From Salinarimonas sp052380005 (GTDB lineage Bacteria; Pseudomonadota; Alphaproteobacteria; Rhizobiales; Beijerinckiaceae), in the NCBI GenBank assembly GCA_052380005.1, contig JBQTCJ010000010.1: a DNA stretch of 64,000 nt; one strand, given 5' to 3'. This document shows positions 17,833-26,649 of the stretch, piece by piece. Each line of letters opens with the position of its first letter. Within the stretch, counting starts at the first letter, position 1. A model generated the notes under the pieces. That model was not told the DNA's origin. It ran no database searches and saw nothing but the letters and a program-made list of their open reading frames with translations. The position numbers and the translations under genes were made by a program.

Positions 17833-18720
17833 CTACAGCTCTCCTTTCAGAAAGTCCACGAAGGCCCGGACCCTCGGAATGGTCCGCCGGCTCGGGAGAA
17901 CCAGCGCCGTGAGCGGCTTGGGGTCGTCGTCGTGCTCCCCCGCGAACAGCTCGATCAGGGCGCCCGTCGCCAGAGCCTCCTCGCCCAGGAAGTCGCCAAG
18001 GCGGATGATGCCGACGCCGTCGAGCGCCATCTGCAGCAGCACGTCGGCGCTGTCGGACGTGACCGGGCCGCTCACGACGATGTCCCGGCGCTCGCCGTCC
18101 AGCCGCATGGGCCAGACCGCCTGCTCGGCGAAGCCGGAGAGCAGGAGGCAGGCGTGGCGCATGAGGTCGTCCGGCCGGCTCGGCCGACCATGGATCGCGC
18201 AATAGCGCGGGCTCGCGGCGATGATCCGTCGAACCGTGCCGAGGCGGACCGCGACGAGGTCGCTGTCGCTCGACGTCCCTACCCGAATCGTGACGTCCAT
18301 CTGTTCCCGGATCGGGTCGATGCGGCGATCGCTGACCGAGACCTCCACCGTGATGCCCGGATGCGTCTCGAGGAACCGCGGCAGGAGGCGCGTGAGCTTG
18401 TGGCGCGCGAAGGCGGTGCCGCAATTCACGCGCAGATGCCCGCGCGGCGTGCCGACCGCCAGCGACAGATCGGCCTCGATCGCCTCCTCCAGCGCCATGA
18501 TCCGGCGGGCGTGAGAGAGGAAGATCTCGCCTTCGGGCGTCAGCGACAGCCTGCGCGTCGTGCGGTGGAGCAGTTTCACGCCGAGCCGCTCCTCCAAGCG
18601 GCTGACCAGCTTGGAGACGGCGGACGCGGTGTACCCGTATTCGTCCGCGACGGCCGCGAAGGAGCCGAGAGCGACGAGCCGGACGAAGAGGGAGATGCTC
18701 GGGACGAGAGACGTCTTCAT
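17833..18720 (-). CDS. LysR-family transcriptional regulator
   Basis: A 295-residue LysR-type regulator. The N-terminal helix-turn-helix (about residues 8-65) includes FAAVADEYGYTASAVSKLVSRLE and LLHRTTRRLSLTPEGE. The C-terminal substrate-binding domain has the usual periplasmic-binding-protein-like pattern and ends with PRVRAFVDFLKGEL. Divergent transcription from two oxygenase genes and an MFS gene suggests that it controls them in response to a ligand related to their substrate. The ATG at 18720 places the HTH at its usual distance; the frame extends upstream without support. Confidence 0.9.
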   Translation of the reverse strand: MKTSLVPSISLFVRLVALGSFAAVADEYGYTASAVSKLVSRLEERLGVKLLHRTTRRLSLTPEGEIFLSHARRIMALEEAIEADLSLAVGTPRGHLRVNCGTAFARHKLTRLLPRFLETHPGITVEVSVSDRRIDPIREQMDVTIRVGTSSDSDLVAVRLGTVRRIIAASPRYCAIHGRPSRPDDLMRHACLLLSGFAEQAVWPMRLDGERRDIVVSGPVTSDSADVLLQMALDGVGIIRLGDFLGEEALATGALIELFAGEHDDDPKPLTALVLPSRRTIPRVRAFVDFLKGEL

Positions 18721-19006
18721 GGATGGCCCAAACCGTCTCGCGCCGCCTCTCCGTCCGTTCGCACCGCACGATAACTGAAAAGCGCTCACCTACCAACGGG
18801 CGCTCCTGACGAACGGCGGAGCCGCCGAGCAGGAGGGGCGACGATCATTCGTGAAGAATCCTCACGACAGAATGTCAGCATGCGTGATTATCGCAATACC
18901 ATCTTTGATTTTAAAGTTCGTCCAAGGGCGTTCCGCCCAGTCGCACCGTTCCGAACTCGCCCGAGCTTCGCCGACGAAGTCGTCAGGAAATCAGCTTGGA
19001 GGACCA
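18721..19006. promoter_or_regulatory. Divergent LysR/oxygenase promoter region with possible LysR box
   Basis: A 286-base intergenic region, markedly AT-richer than its surroundings between about 18845 and 18925. At 18847-18859 there is an inverted repeat ATTC-N5-GAAT, which fits the T-N11-A rule of LysR-type operators. A GGAGG ribosome-binding site lies just before the oxygenase ATG at 19007. The operator call is tentative. Confidence 0.45.
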
Positions 19007-19849
19007 ATGGACATCGTTCTTTCACCCGACGCCGAGGCCGTCGAGGGCTACGACCGGTCCCGAGGCAGCGAGCACGTCATCCGTACCCATGCATTCGGCC
19101 TGCATGCGGATCATCTCAAGGCCCTCGCCGCCGGGCGGATCCGCGTGGTACAGGTCGAGGCCTTTGCCAACGAGACAGCCTGCGACGTCATCTCAAAGGG
19201 GCAGGTCGATCTCGGCTTCAAGCCGTACATCAACGTCGACCAGGTCCGCCGCATCGGGATGGCCTTCTACGAGACCGAGAACCAGCCCGACCTCATCGAG
19301 GACTACTTCCGGATCGCACGGGAGAACCAGAACGCGTTCCGCAGCGCCTGCCAGCCGCTCGGATCTCCCCTCGACACGCTGCGCTGCCTGCTCGACGAGA
19401 TCTGGCAGCCGGGGGCGAACTTGCAGACGATCTACGGCCGGAAGATGTTCGTCGGCCTGTCACGCATGGTCGAGCCGAACACGACCTTCCTCGCGCATCA
19501 CGACATCTTCGCGGAGGACGCTCCCGGACGCGAGGAGGCCGAGTCCCTCCTGGCCCAGTTCGCAGCCAACATCTACTTCGAGGTCCCGGAACGGGGCGGC
19601 GAGCTGCTCATGTGGCACCGTGGCATGAGCACCGAGGAATTCGACGAGCGACGCAAGGGTCAATACGGGATCGAGATCCACGACCTTCCGCCTCCGGACG
19701 TCGTGGTCAAGCCGGGTCGCGGCGATCTGCTCATCTTCGATTCCCGCAAGATCCACGCCGTCGCGTCGCCTCGCGATCGCGCGCGCGTCGCGGTCTCCTT
19801 CTTCATCGGCTACCGCGGCGACGACCAGCCACTGACGTACTGGAGCTAA
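19007..19849 (+). CDS. 2OG-Fe(II) dioxygenase, paralogue 1
   Basis: A 280-residue protein with a double-stranded beta-helix oxygenase domain. The iron ligands are His164-x-Asp166 in FLAHHDIFAED and His250 in SRKIHAVASP; an Arg about ten residues later (RARVAVSFF) fits the 2-oxoglutarate site. Upstream conserved blocks are VDQVRRIGMAFYET and CLLDEIWQPGANLQTIYGRK. Such enzymes hydroxylate or desaturate small molecules or peptides using oxygen and 2-oxoglutarate. It is followed after 4 bases by a clear paralogue and then an MFS transporter. I cannot name the substrate. The ATG at 19007 has a GGAGG site 6-10 bases upstream. Confidence 0.85.
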   Translation: MDIVLSPDAEAVEGYDRSRGSEHVIRTHAFGLHADHLKALAAGRIRVVQVEAFANETACDVISKGQVDLGFKPYINVDQVRRIGMAFYETENQPDLIEDYFRIARENQNAFRSACQPLGSPLDTLRCLLDEIWQPGANLQTIYGRKMFVGLSRMVEPNTTFLAHHDIFAEDAPGREEAESLLAQFAANIYFEVPERGGELLMWHRGMSTEEFDERRKGQYGIEIHDLPPPDVVVKPGRGDLLIFDSRKIHAVASPRDRARVAVSFFIGYRGDDQPLTYWS

Positions 19850-19853
19850 GCAG

Positions 19854-20645
19854 ATGCTCGATACGCTGACGAGAGAGATCCGGGTCGCCGAGGCCCTGAC
19901 GAAGCGGGATCTCGACGACCTGATCGCCAACGAGATCCAGGTGCTGCGCATCCCGGACTTCATCCCGAAGGAGACGTGCGGCACGATCTCCACGGGGCTG
20001 AAGTCGACAGGCTACGTCGACTATCGCAACGCCCCGCAGGTCGGCCGTATTGGCATGTCGTACTTCGAGACCGCCCGCGATCCGGAGATCGTCGACTTCT
20101 ACTTCAAGAACGCGCTCGCGAACATCGACCTGCTGCGCCGCGCCTGCTCGCCCTACCCGTGCCCGATGGATACGTTCCGGTGCCTCGTCGACGAGATCTG
20201 GAACCCGGGCTGCACGCTCCAGACGCTCTTCGGCAAGAAGATGTTCGTGGGCCTCTCGCGTAGCATGAAGCCGGGCGTTCCGCTCAAGGCGCATCACGAC
20301 ATGTTCGGACGTCACGCGCCCGACACGCCGGAGGCGGACTCGCTCATCAGCCAATTCGGCGTGAACGTCTACGTCGACGTCCCGGAGATCGGCGGGGAGC
20401 TGGCGATGTGGGATGTGGAGATCTCCGACGAGGAGTTCCTGGAGAAGCGGGGTGGCGACTATGCGATCCCCCTGGACCAGCTGGGGCCGCACGATTATGC
20501 CGTGAAGCCGGAGAACGGCGACCTGATCCTGTTCAACGCGCGCAAGCTTCACGCGGTGCTGGCGGGGACCGGGACCGACCGCCTGACCATCTCCGCGTTC
20601 CTCGGCTACCGTGGCGCCGAGGAGCCGCTGACGGTATGGAGCTGA
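19854..20645 (+). CDS. 2OG-Fe(II) dioxygenase, paralogue 2
   Basis: A 263-residue oxygenase, clearly homologous to the preceding gene along its full length but about 17 residues shorter at the N-terminus. The iron ligands are His147-x-Asp149 (LKAHHDMFGRH) and His233 (ARKLHAVLAG). Shared blocks are VGRIGMSYFET, CLVDEIWNPGCTLQTLFGKK and MFVGLSR, and both proteins end in LT-x-WS. Divergence elsewhere suggests different substrates or sequential steps, or a two-subunit enzyme. The start is 4 bases after the previous stop, and the 3' end overlaps the MFS gene by 10 bases. Confidence 0.85.
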   Translation: MLDTLTREIRVAEALTKRDLDDLIANEIQVLRIPDFIPKETCGTISTGLKSTGYVDYRNAPQVGRIGMSYFETARDPEIVDFYFKNALANIDLLRRACSPYPCPMDTFRCLVDEIWNPGCTLQTLFGKKMFVGLSRSMKPGVPLKAHHDMFGRHAPDTPEADSLISQFGVNVYVDVPEIGGELAMWDVEISDEEFLEKRGGDYAIPLDQLGPHDYAVKPENGDLILFNARKLHAVLAGTGTDRLTISAFLGYRGAEEPLTVWS

Positions 20646-21913
20646 GATCTCCCCTCGCGCCCGACGGCCGCTCGATCGTGTTCCTGATGGCCGTCTTCGC
20701 GGCCGGATACCTGCTGTCGTCCCTGCTGCGCGGCATTACCGCCGCGCTCGCGCCGTTCTTCGGGCGGGACTTCGGCGTCTCGCCGGCGGAGCTCGGGCTG
20801 CTGGCGGGGTCGTACTTCGCCTCCTTCGCGCTCCTGCAGCTGCCCATGGGCATGTTCCTCGACCGCTGGGGCGTGCGTGCGGTTATGGTCGGGTCGCTCT
20901 CGATCGCGGCTATCTCCTGCCTCGCCTTCGCAGCGGCCCTCTCCTATCCGGGGCTTTTGTGGGCGAGGCTCCTGAGCGGCATCGGGGTGAGCGCCTGCCT
21001 CATCGCACCGCTCACCGCGGCTCGGCTCTGGACGCCCGTGCCGATGCAGCAGCGGATCAATTCGTGGATGCTCATGGCGGGCGCCATGGGCCTGGTGATG
21101 GGCACGCTGCCCGCGGAGAGCATCGCCACCGCGTTCGGCTGGCGTCCGCTCTTCGCGGCGCTCGGCGTCCTCTTCGCCGTCGTCGCCGTCGTCATCGCCC
21201 TTCGCGTGCCGCGGCACGAGCGATCGGGCTTGCCCGGCTCGGGCGGTGTCCTGGCGAGCTACGGCTCGATCGTGCGCGCCGCCTACACCTGGAAGATCGG
21301 TGCGGTGGGCCTCTTCAACTACGCCATCCTGGTGGCGGTCCAGACGCTGTGGATCGGGCCGTGGCTGACCGACGTCGGCGGCGAGAGCGTCCGGGGCGCG
21401 TCCCTCGGGCTCCTGGCGATCAACGGCATCATGCTCGTGGTCTTCCTCGTGATGGGGTACCTGAGCCCCAGGATCATCCGCTCTCCCGACGACGCCGAGG
21501 CCCTGCTGCGGCGCTTCACGCCGCTCGGCATCGGCGTGCTGGCGTGGATCGCGCTGCTCGGTCCCGCGGCGCAATGGTATCACTTCGCCGCGTTCTGCGT
21601 GGCCGCGTGGCCGCTCTCCGTCACGCATCCGCTGGTCGGCCAGCGCTTCGGCCCCGGCGAGGCGGGCAGGGCGCTCGCCTTCTTCAACCTGCTGCTCTTC
21701 GTCGGCGTCTTCCTCTGGCAATGGACCTTCGGCCTGATGGTGACGGCGCTGTCGGGACCCCACGGGACCGCTGCGGCCTACCAGCTCGCGCTGGGGGCGC
21801 TCGTGCTGGTCTCGGCGGTCGGCTATGCGGCCTTCCTCGCGCTCCCGAGCGGCAGGCCCTCGCTCGCAAGCGCACCGACCGCGGCGCGCACGCAGGACGG
21901 CACGACGCCTTGA
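20636..21913 (+). CDS. MFS transporter
   Basis: A 425-residue major facilitator with about 12 predicted membrane helices. The loop 2-3 signature is present as MGMFLDRWGVRAVMV (G-x3-D-R-x-G-x-R). Members move small solutes, nutrients or drugs by secondary transport. The ATG lies inside the end of the upstream oxygenase gene (10-base overlap), indicating co-translation. By context it either imports the oxygenase substrate or exports the product. The C-terminal ~25 residues are a disordered Ala/Ser/Pro tail. Confidence 0.87.
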   Translation: MELRSPLAPDGRSIVFLMAVFAAGYLLSSLLRGITAALAPFFGRDFGVSPAELGLLAGSYFASFALLQLPMGMFLDRWGVRAVMVGSLSIAAISCLAFAAALSYPGLLWARLLSGIGVSACLIAPLTAARLWTPVPMQQRINSWMLMAGAMGLVMGTLPAESIATAFGWRPLFAALGVLFAVVAVVIALRVPRHERSGLPGSGGVLASYGSIVRAAYTWKIGAVGLFNYAILVAVQTLWIGPWLTDVGGESVRGASLGLLAINGIMLVVFLVMGYLSPRIIRSPDDAEALLRRFTPLGIGVLAWIALLGPAAQWYHFAAFCVAAWPLSVTHPLVGQRFGPGEAGRALAFFNLLLFVGVFLWQWTFGLMVTALSGPHGTAAAYQLALGALVLVSAVGYAAFLALPSGRPSLASAPTAARTQDGTTP

Positions 21914-22018
21914 GCCCCGGTCGCGCCTGCACGGAACGCTTCCCCCCTTCCGCGGCTTGACGGTGGAACCCCGAACCTCGCCGGCTCGTCCCCCGTGGGC
22001 GCCGGCCCGGGAGACCCC

Positions 22019-22651
22019 ATGGCCCCGCCACAGCACGGCCCGATGAGCGCGCGGCGTCTCCTCCTCCTCGGCGCGGGGGTCGCCCTCCTCGCCGCCGCCT
22101 GGATCGGCCCGCTGCCGGCGCTCGCCATGACGCGCTTCTGGGCGCACATGACGATGCACCTCGCGGTGGTCGCGCTCGCGGCCCCGTTGATCGCCGCGGG
22201 GCTGGCGGGAAGCCGCTGGGACCCGGCGGCGCGCGCGCCCGTCCTGTTCGCGCCGCTGCCGGCGGCGTTCCTCGAGCTCGTCGTGATCTGGGGCTGGCAC
22301 GCGCCCGCCGCCCACGATGCGGCGCGGATGCGGCCAGAGATGCTCTTGGCCGAGCAGGCCTCCTTCCTCGTGGTGGGCCTCCTCGTCTGGATCTCGGCGC
22401 TGGGCGGCGCGGCGCGGGTGCGGCGGGAGCGGGCGGCGGGAGGCGTGGGGGCGCTCCTCCTCACCTCGATGCACATGGGGTTGCTCGGCGTGCTGCTGGC
22501 GCTCGCCCCGCGCCCGCTCTACGAGGCCTGCCTCGGCCTCCTCGACCAGCAGATCGGCGGGGTGATGATGCTCGCGGTCGGCGGCACCGTGTACCTCGTC
22601 GGCGGGCTCGTGCTGCTGTCCACGCTGCTCCGGGAGGAGGCGCGGCCATGA
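22019..22651 (+). CDS. CtaG-family cytochrome c oxidase assembly-like membrane protein
   Basis: A 210-residue protein with about six membrane helices and the conserved histidines of the caa3-type CtaG family (HMTMHLAVVALAAP, GWHAPAAHD, TSMHMGLLG). These proteins are implicated in copper delivery to cytochrome oxidase. The ATG at 22019 has a weak GGGAGA ribosome-binding site; an in-frame ATG at 22043 is an alternative. It precedes folP on the same strand with a 94-base gap. No oxidase subunit gene is in the window. Confidence 0.78.
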   Translation: MAPPQHGPMSARRLLLLGAGVALLAAAWIGPLPALAMTRFWAHMTMHLAVVALAAPLIAAGLAGSRWDPAARAPVLFAPLPAAFLELVVIWGWHAPAAHDAARMRPEMLLAEQASFLVVGLLVWISALGGAARVRRERAAGGVGALLLTSMHMGLLGVLLALAPRPLYEACLGLLDQQIGGVMMLAVGGTVYLVGGLVLLSTLLREEARP

Positions 22652-22745
22652 GACGGCGCGCGCACCCCCTTGCGCAGGAGGGCTGGCTCGGCGCAATCAG
22701 GCGCGGAGATTGCCACCCACCCCCCGGAGCACCTTGGAGCCGCCC

Positions 22746-23582
22746 ATGCTCGATCCCGCCGGCATCGCCCGCCGCGACGCCTTCCTCGCCGCCCTCGCTG
22801 CGCGGCGGCTCGTGATGGGCATCCTCAACGTCACGCCCGACAGCTTTTCCGACGGCGGCCTGCACGCGGCGCGGGACGAGGCGATCGCCCGCGCCCGGGC
22901 GATGGCGGCGGAGGGGGCGGACGTGATCGACGTCGGGGGGGAATCGACGCGGCCCGGCGCGACGGCGGTGGACGCGGCGGAGGAGCTCGCCCGCGTCGCT
23001 CCGGTGCTCGAGGCGCTCGGGCGCGTTCTCGCCGTGCCGCTCTCGATCGACACCTACAAGGCGGACGTCGCCCGCGAGGCGGTGCGGCGGGGCGCGGTGA
23101 TCGTCAACGACGTCTGGGCGCTCGCCCGCGACCCCGCCATGGCGGACGCCGTCGCGGAGACGGGTGCCGCGCTCGTGATCATGCACAACCGCGAGAGCGT
23201 CGACCCCGATCTCGACATCGTCGCCGACGTCGAGGCCGTGCTCGGGGCCGCGCTCGCGCGCGCCGCGCGGGCCGGCGTGCCGCGCGCGCGCATCCTCGTC
23301 GACCCCGGCATCGGCTTCGGCAAGACCGTGGAGCAGAACCTCGCCTGCCTGCGCGCGCTGCCGCGGCTGTCGTCCGCGCTCGGCCGGCCGATCCTGCTCG
23401 GCGTGTCGCGCAAGTCGATGTTCGGCCGCCTGCTGGGCCGTGCCGTCGACGAGCGGCTGCCGGCGACGCTCGCCACCAACATCGCCGGCGTCCTCGCCGG
23501 CGCGGCGGTGATCCGCGTGCACGACGTCGCCCCGCACTTCGATGCGCTGGCGATGCTGCGCGCCACGGGAGCGCTGGCATGA
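22746..23582 (+). CDS. folP: Dihydropteroate synthase
   Basis: A 278-residue TIM-barrel enzyme. It has the pterin-binding signature MGILNVTPDSFSDGG near residue 24, DVGGESTRPGA, DPGIGFGKTVEQN, and GVSRKSMFGRLLGR, all hallmarks of FolP. It condenses p-aminobenzoate with hydroxymethyl-dihydropterin pyrophosphate in folate synthesis and is the sulfonamide target. It overlaps the next gene, the folB-folK fusion that makes its pterin substrate, by 4 bases (ATGA). The start is the ATG just before the conserved N-terminal helix. Confidence 0.95.
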   Translation: MLDPAGIARRDAFLAALAARRLVMGILNVTPDSFSDGGLHAARDEAIARARAMAAEGADVIDVGGESTRPGATAVDAAEELARVAPVLEALGRVLAVPLSIDTYKADVAREAVRRGAVIVNDVWALARDPAMADAVAETGAALVIMHNRESVDPDLDIVADVEAVLGAALARAARAGVPRARILVDPGIGFGKTVEQNLACLRALPRLSSALGRPILLGVSRKSMFGRLLGRAVDERLPATLATNIAGVLAGAAVIRVHDVAPHFDALAMLRATGALA

Positions 23583-24430
23583 CCGACCGCGTCTTCGTCT
23601 CGAACCTGTGCCTGTTCGCGCATCACGGCGTCTTCCCAGAGGAGACGCGGCTCGGCCAGCGCTTCTACGTCGACATCGACTGCGGCACCGACGTCGAGGA
23701 GGCGGCACGGAGCGACGACCCGGAGGCGACGGTCGACTACGGCGCGCTCTGCGCGCTCGCGAGCGAGGTCTCGGCGTCGGGGCCGTTCAAGCTCGTGGAG
23801 ACGCTCGCCGAGCGCATCGCCGGGCGCGTGCTCGACGCCTTCCCGAGCGTGTTCGACGTGCGCGTGCGGGTGCGCAAGCCCGCTGCCCCGATCGCGGCGT
23901 CGATCGACCACGCCGGCGTCGAGATCCTGCGGGTGCGCCGCACGCCGATCGCGCTCGCGCTCGGCTCCAACGTCGGCGACAGCCGTGCCACGCTGCGCGC
24001 CACGCTCGCCCGGCTCGGCGCCGCGCCGGGGCTCGCGATCGAGGCGGTCTCGCACGTCTACCGGACGGCGCCCTGGGGCCGCGAGGACCAGCAGGACTTC
24101 CTCAATGCCTGCGCGATCGGCTGGACGAGCCTGCCGCCGCGGGCCCTGCTGCGGCTGTGCAAGGCGCTCGAGGTCCAGCTCGGGCGCACGCCCGAGGTGC
24201 GCTGGGGGCCGCGGGTCATCGACATCGACGTCCTGCACTACGGCGATCTCGCCATGCGCGGCGCCGAGCTGACGCTGCCCCATCCCGAGCTCTTCGCCCG
24301 CCCCTTCGTGCTCGTCCCCCTCGCGGAGATCGCGCCGGATCGGGTGATCGCAGGCATGCGCATCGCCGACGCGCTCGCGCGGCTCGCGCGCAAGCCGGGC
24401 GACGTGGTGCGTCTCGACGATCCGGGATAA
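23579..24430 (+). CDS. folBK: Bifunctional dihydroneopterin aldolase / HPPK (FolB-FolK fusion)
   Basis: A 283-residue fusion. Residues 1-~120 are dihydroneopterin aldolase (FAHHGVFPEETRLGQRFYVD, TVDYGALCA, LVETLAERIA). Residues ~124-283 are 6-hydroxymethyl-7,8-dihydropterin pyrophosphokinase (IALALGSNVGDSRATL, RTAPWGREDQQDFLNAC, WGPRVIDIDVLHYGD, LPHPELFARPFVLVPL). The fused enzyme makes hydroxymethyl-dihydropterin and activates it for FolP, the preceding overlapping gene. Separate folB and folK genes are the commoner arrangement. It is followed by a hairpin before a convergent ABC substrate-binding protein gene. Confidence 0.93.
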   Translation: MTDRVFVSNLCLFAHHGVFPEETRLGQRFYVDIDCGTDVEEAARSDDPEATVDYGALCALASEVSASGPFKLVETLAERIAGRVLDAFPSVFDVRVRVRKPAAPIAASIDHAGVEILRVRRTPIALALGSNVGDSRATLRATLARLGAAPGLAIEAVSHVYRTAPWGREDQQDFLNACAIGWTSLPPRALLRLCKALEVQLGRTPEVRWGPRVIDIDVLHYGDLAMRGAELTLPHPELFARPFVLVPLAEIAPDRVIAGMRIADALARLARKPGDVVRLDDPG

Positions 24431-24434
24431 GGCA

Positions 24435-24458
24435 CCGGCACCCGTCCGCGGGCGCCGG
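24435..24458. terminator. Probable bidirectional terminator hairpin
   Basis: Inverted repeat with 9 of 10 stem pairs and a 4-base loop (TCCG), immediately after the folBK stop and before the stop of the convergent substrate-binding protein gene. There is no T-run, so termination strength is uncertain. Confidence 0.5.
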
Positions 24459-24481
24459 CACCGGAGGACGCCCGGCCGGCG

Positions 24482-25741
24482 TCAGTTCATGCCGAGCCGC
24501 TCGCGCAGCGTGTCCGCCAGCGCATCTACCGTCGGGCGCGGCTCTGCGCCCTGGGTGACCTCGACGAGCGAGGCCGCGATCAGGTCGGTGACGGCGACAC
24601 CCTCGGGACCCGGGAAGGCGTACCAGGGGCCGCCGTAGGTCACGACCTGCTCGTGGGCGATCTTGGCGTTCGGGTTCGCCGCGTACCAGGCGCCGAGATA
24701 GGCCTCGTCCTCGAGCACGATGCCGTTGGCGGGCGCGTAGCCGGTGTTCTCGACGATGATCTTCTGGCCCTCGGGACCGGTGACGAAGGCGATGAACTCC
24801 CAGGCGGCCTGCTGGCTGGCCTCCTCCTCGGTGAGCATCACCACCGCCGAGCCGCCGGTGGGGAAGTAGACCGCCTCCGAGTTCTGCGCGACGACGGGCA
24901 GCGGCTTCACGACGATGTCGAAGTTCTCGCCGGACGCCTGCTCGAAGCGGGCGAGGAGCGAGGAGGACTCCAGCATGATCCCGAGCGTTCCGGCCGGGAA
25001 GGCCTGGCGCGCCTGGTCGGTGCCGTAGCTCGGCATGCCGCCTTCCGACGCGAACCGCGCGAACAGCTCGGCCGCCGCGTAGCCGGCCTCGTCGTCGAAG
25101 GCGACGTCGCTCTCGTCGGCGGTGAGCGGACGCCCGCCGTGCGAGCCCAGCAGGGACTGGAAGCGCCAGTCGTGCGGCTGGATCCAGATGCCGTCGATGT
25201 CGTCGCCCAGCGCGTCGATCTTCGCCGCGAGCTCGATGACGCCGTCGAACGTCGTGGGGAAGTCCTCCATCGACCCGCCCGCCTGCGCGACGAGCTCGGG
25301 GTTGACGTACATGACGAGCGTCGAGCCGGAGGTGGCGAGGGCGTGCTGCACGCCCTCGTATTGCCCGAGCGAGCGCAGCGCCGGCGTGTAGCCGGCCTCG
25401 GCCCACGCCGCGTCGTCGCCGAGGAAGCCGTCGAGCGGAACCGGCAGGTCGCGGGCCTCCAGCACGCGCCACAGGTTCAGGCCGACGAAGGCGACGTCGG
25501 GGAGGTTACCGGCGACCGACTCGCGCAGCAAGCGCTGCACGCCGTCCTCGTAGCTCTCGGCGGGTCCGTCGTAGACGATGTCGATCTGCGGATGCGCGGC
25601 CTCGAAGGCGGCCTCGAGGGCCTGCTTCGAATCCGTCCAGATGGTCGGGATGGAATAGTGCACGCGCAGCTCGGTGGTCTGCGCCTGCGCCGCGCCGGCG
25701 GTCATCAGGGCGAGCGCGGTCGCCGTCAGGAAGGTCCTCAT
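24482..25741 (-). CDS. ABC importer substrate-binding protein (sugar / glycerol-phosphate type)
   Basis: A 419-residue periplasmic binding protein of the extracellular solute-binding family 1 (UgpB-like). It has a clear signal peptide (cleavage after AQA, before QTTELRVHYS) and the family pattern MYVNPELVAQAG and LGIMLESSSLLARFE. Together with two permeases and an ATPase it completes a CUT1-type importer. Binding specificity (glycerol-3-phosphate, glycerophosphodiesters or an oligosaccharide) cannot be settled by reading. It is the last gene, 65 bases after the second permease. Confidence 0.88.
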   Translation of the reverse strand: MRTFLTATALALMTAGAAQAQTTELRVHYSIPTIWTDSKQALEAAFEAAHPQIDIVYDGPAESYEDGVQRLLRESVAGNLPDVAFVGLNLWRVLEARDLPVPLDGFLGDDAAWAEAGYTPALRSLGQYEGVQHALATSGSTLVMYVNPELVAQAGGSMEDFPTTFDGVIELAAKIDALGDDIDGIWIQPHDWRFQSLLGSHGGRPLTADESDVAFDDEAGYAAAELFARFASEGGMPSYGTDQARQAFPAGTLGIMLESSSLLARFEQASGENFDIVVKPLPVVAQNSEAVYFPTGGSAVVMLTEEEASQQAAWEFIAFVTGPEGQKIIVENTGYAPANGIVLEDEAYLGAWYAANPNAKIAHEQVVTYGGPWYAFPGPEGVAVTDLIAASLVEVTQGAEPRPTVDALADTLRERLGMN

Positions 25742-25806
25742 CGCTGTCGTCTCCTGGTCCGTGTCTGTGTGAGACTCGACGCTTGGGCGCGTTCTTCTTC
25801 GGTTTC

Positions 25807-26649
25807 TCAGCCCTTGAGCCCGCTTCCGGCGATGCCCTGGGTGAAGGCGCGTTGCGCGACGAGGAACCCGATCACGAGGGGCGCCGTGACCACGGCGGCC
25901 GCGGCCATCAGGGGGCCGACGTCGGACCCGGATTCCTGGTCGTTGAAGTAGACGATGCCGCGCGGCGGGGTGGCGAGCGCGCGGTCGGAGGTGGCGATGA
26001 GCGGCCAGAACAGGTCGTTCCAGTGGGCCGTCACCGAGAACACCGCGAAGGCGGTCGCCGCCGGCCAGGCCATGGGGAAGGCGATGCGCCAGACGATCGC
26101 CGTCTCGGAGAGCCCGTCCACCCGTGCCGCCTCGAACAGATCTGAGGGGATCTGCGCGAAGAACTGGCGAAACAGGAACATGCCGAACACCGAGGCGACG
26201 AAGGGTGCGATCAGCGCCGTGTAGGTGTCGAGCAGCCGCAGCTGCGCGAGCCCCAGGAAGATCGGGATCGCGGTGACGTGGTAGGGCACGAGCAGCCCGG
26301 CCAGCACCATGCCGAACACGAGCGTGCGTGCTCGGAAGCGGCGCTGCGCGAGCGCGTAGGCGCAGGGCACCGCGAACAGGATCTGGAAGACGAGGATGCC
26401 CGCGCAGACGATGACGCCGTTCATCAGGTAGCGGGTCAGGTCGACGGCGGTGAAGGCCTCGACGTAGTTCTCCCACTCGAAGCGGCTGGGGAGGAAGGCG
26501 ATCTCGCGGGAGAAGATCTCGTCGGCGGGCTTCAGCGACACCGACAGCATCCACGCGAAGGGCAGGAGCACGATCGCCGCGCCGATCAGCACGAGCGTCG
26601 TCGAGACGGTGCGGCGCAGGAGCCGGCGGGGGAGGAGGCGGGCGCTCAT
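25807..26649 (-). CDS. ABC importer permease (UgpE/MalG type)
   Basis: A 280-residue inner-membrane permease with six predicted helices. The EAA loop is seen as FEAARVDGLSETAIVWRIAFPM, which contacts the ATPase. It forms the channel with the preceding permease (UgpA-like). The two genes overlap by 4 bases (ATGA). Length and motif fit the MalG/UgpE subfamily of CUT1 importers. Confidence 0.88.
   Translation of the reverse strand: MSARLLPRRLLRRTVSTTLVLIGAAIVLLPFAWMLSVSLKPADEIFSREIAFLPSRFEWENYVEAFTAVDLTRYLMNGVIVCAGILVFQILFAVPCAYALAQRRFRARTLVFGMVLAGLLVPYHVTAIPIFLGLAQLRLLDTYTALIAPFVASVFGMFLFRQFFAQIPSDLFEAARVDGLSETAIVWRIAFPMAWPAATAFAVFSVTAHWNDLFWPLIATSDRALATPPRGIVYFNDQESGSDVGPLMAAAAVVTAPLVIGFLVAQRAFTQGIAGSGLKG

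Noticed and set aside
18851..19006. In-frame upstream extension of the first oxygenase
   Set aside because: The ATG at 19007 has a GGAGG site; the upstream codons are in an AT-rich promoter region and encode no conserved sequence.
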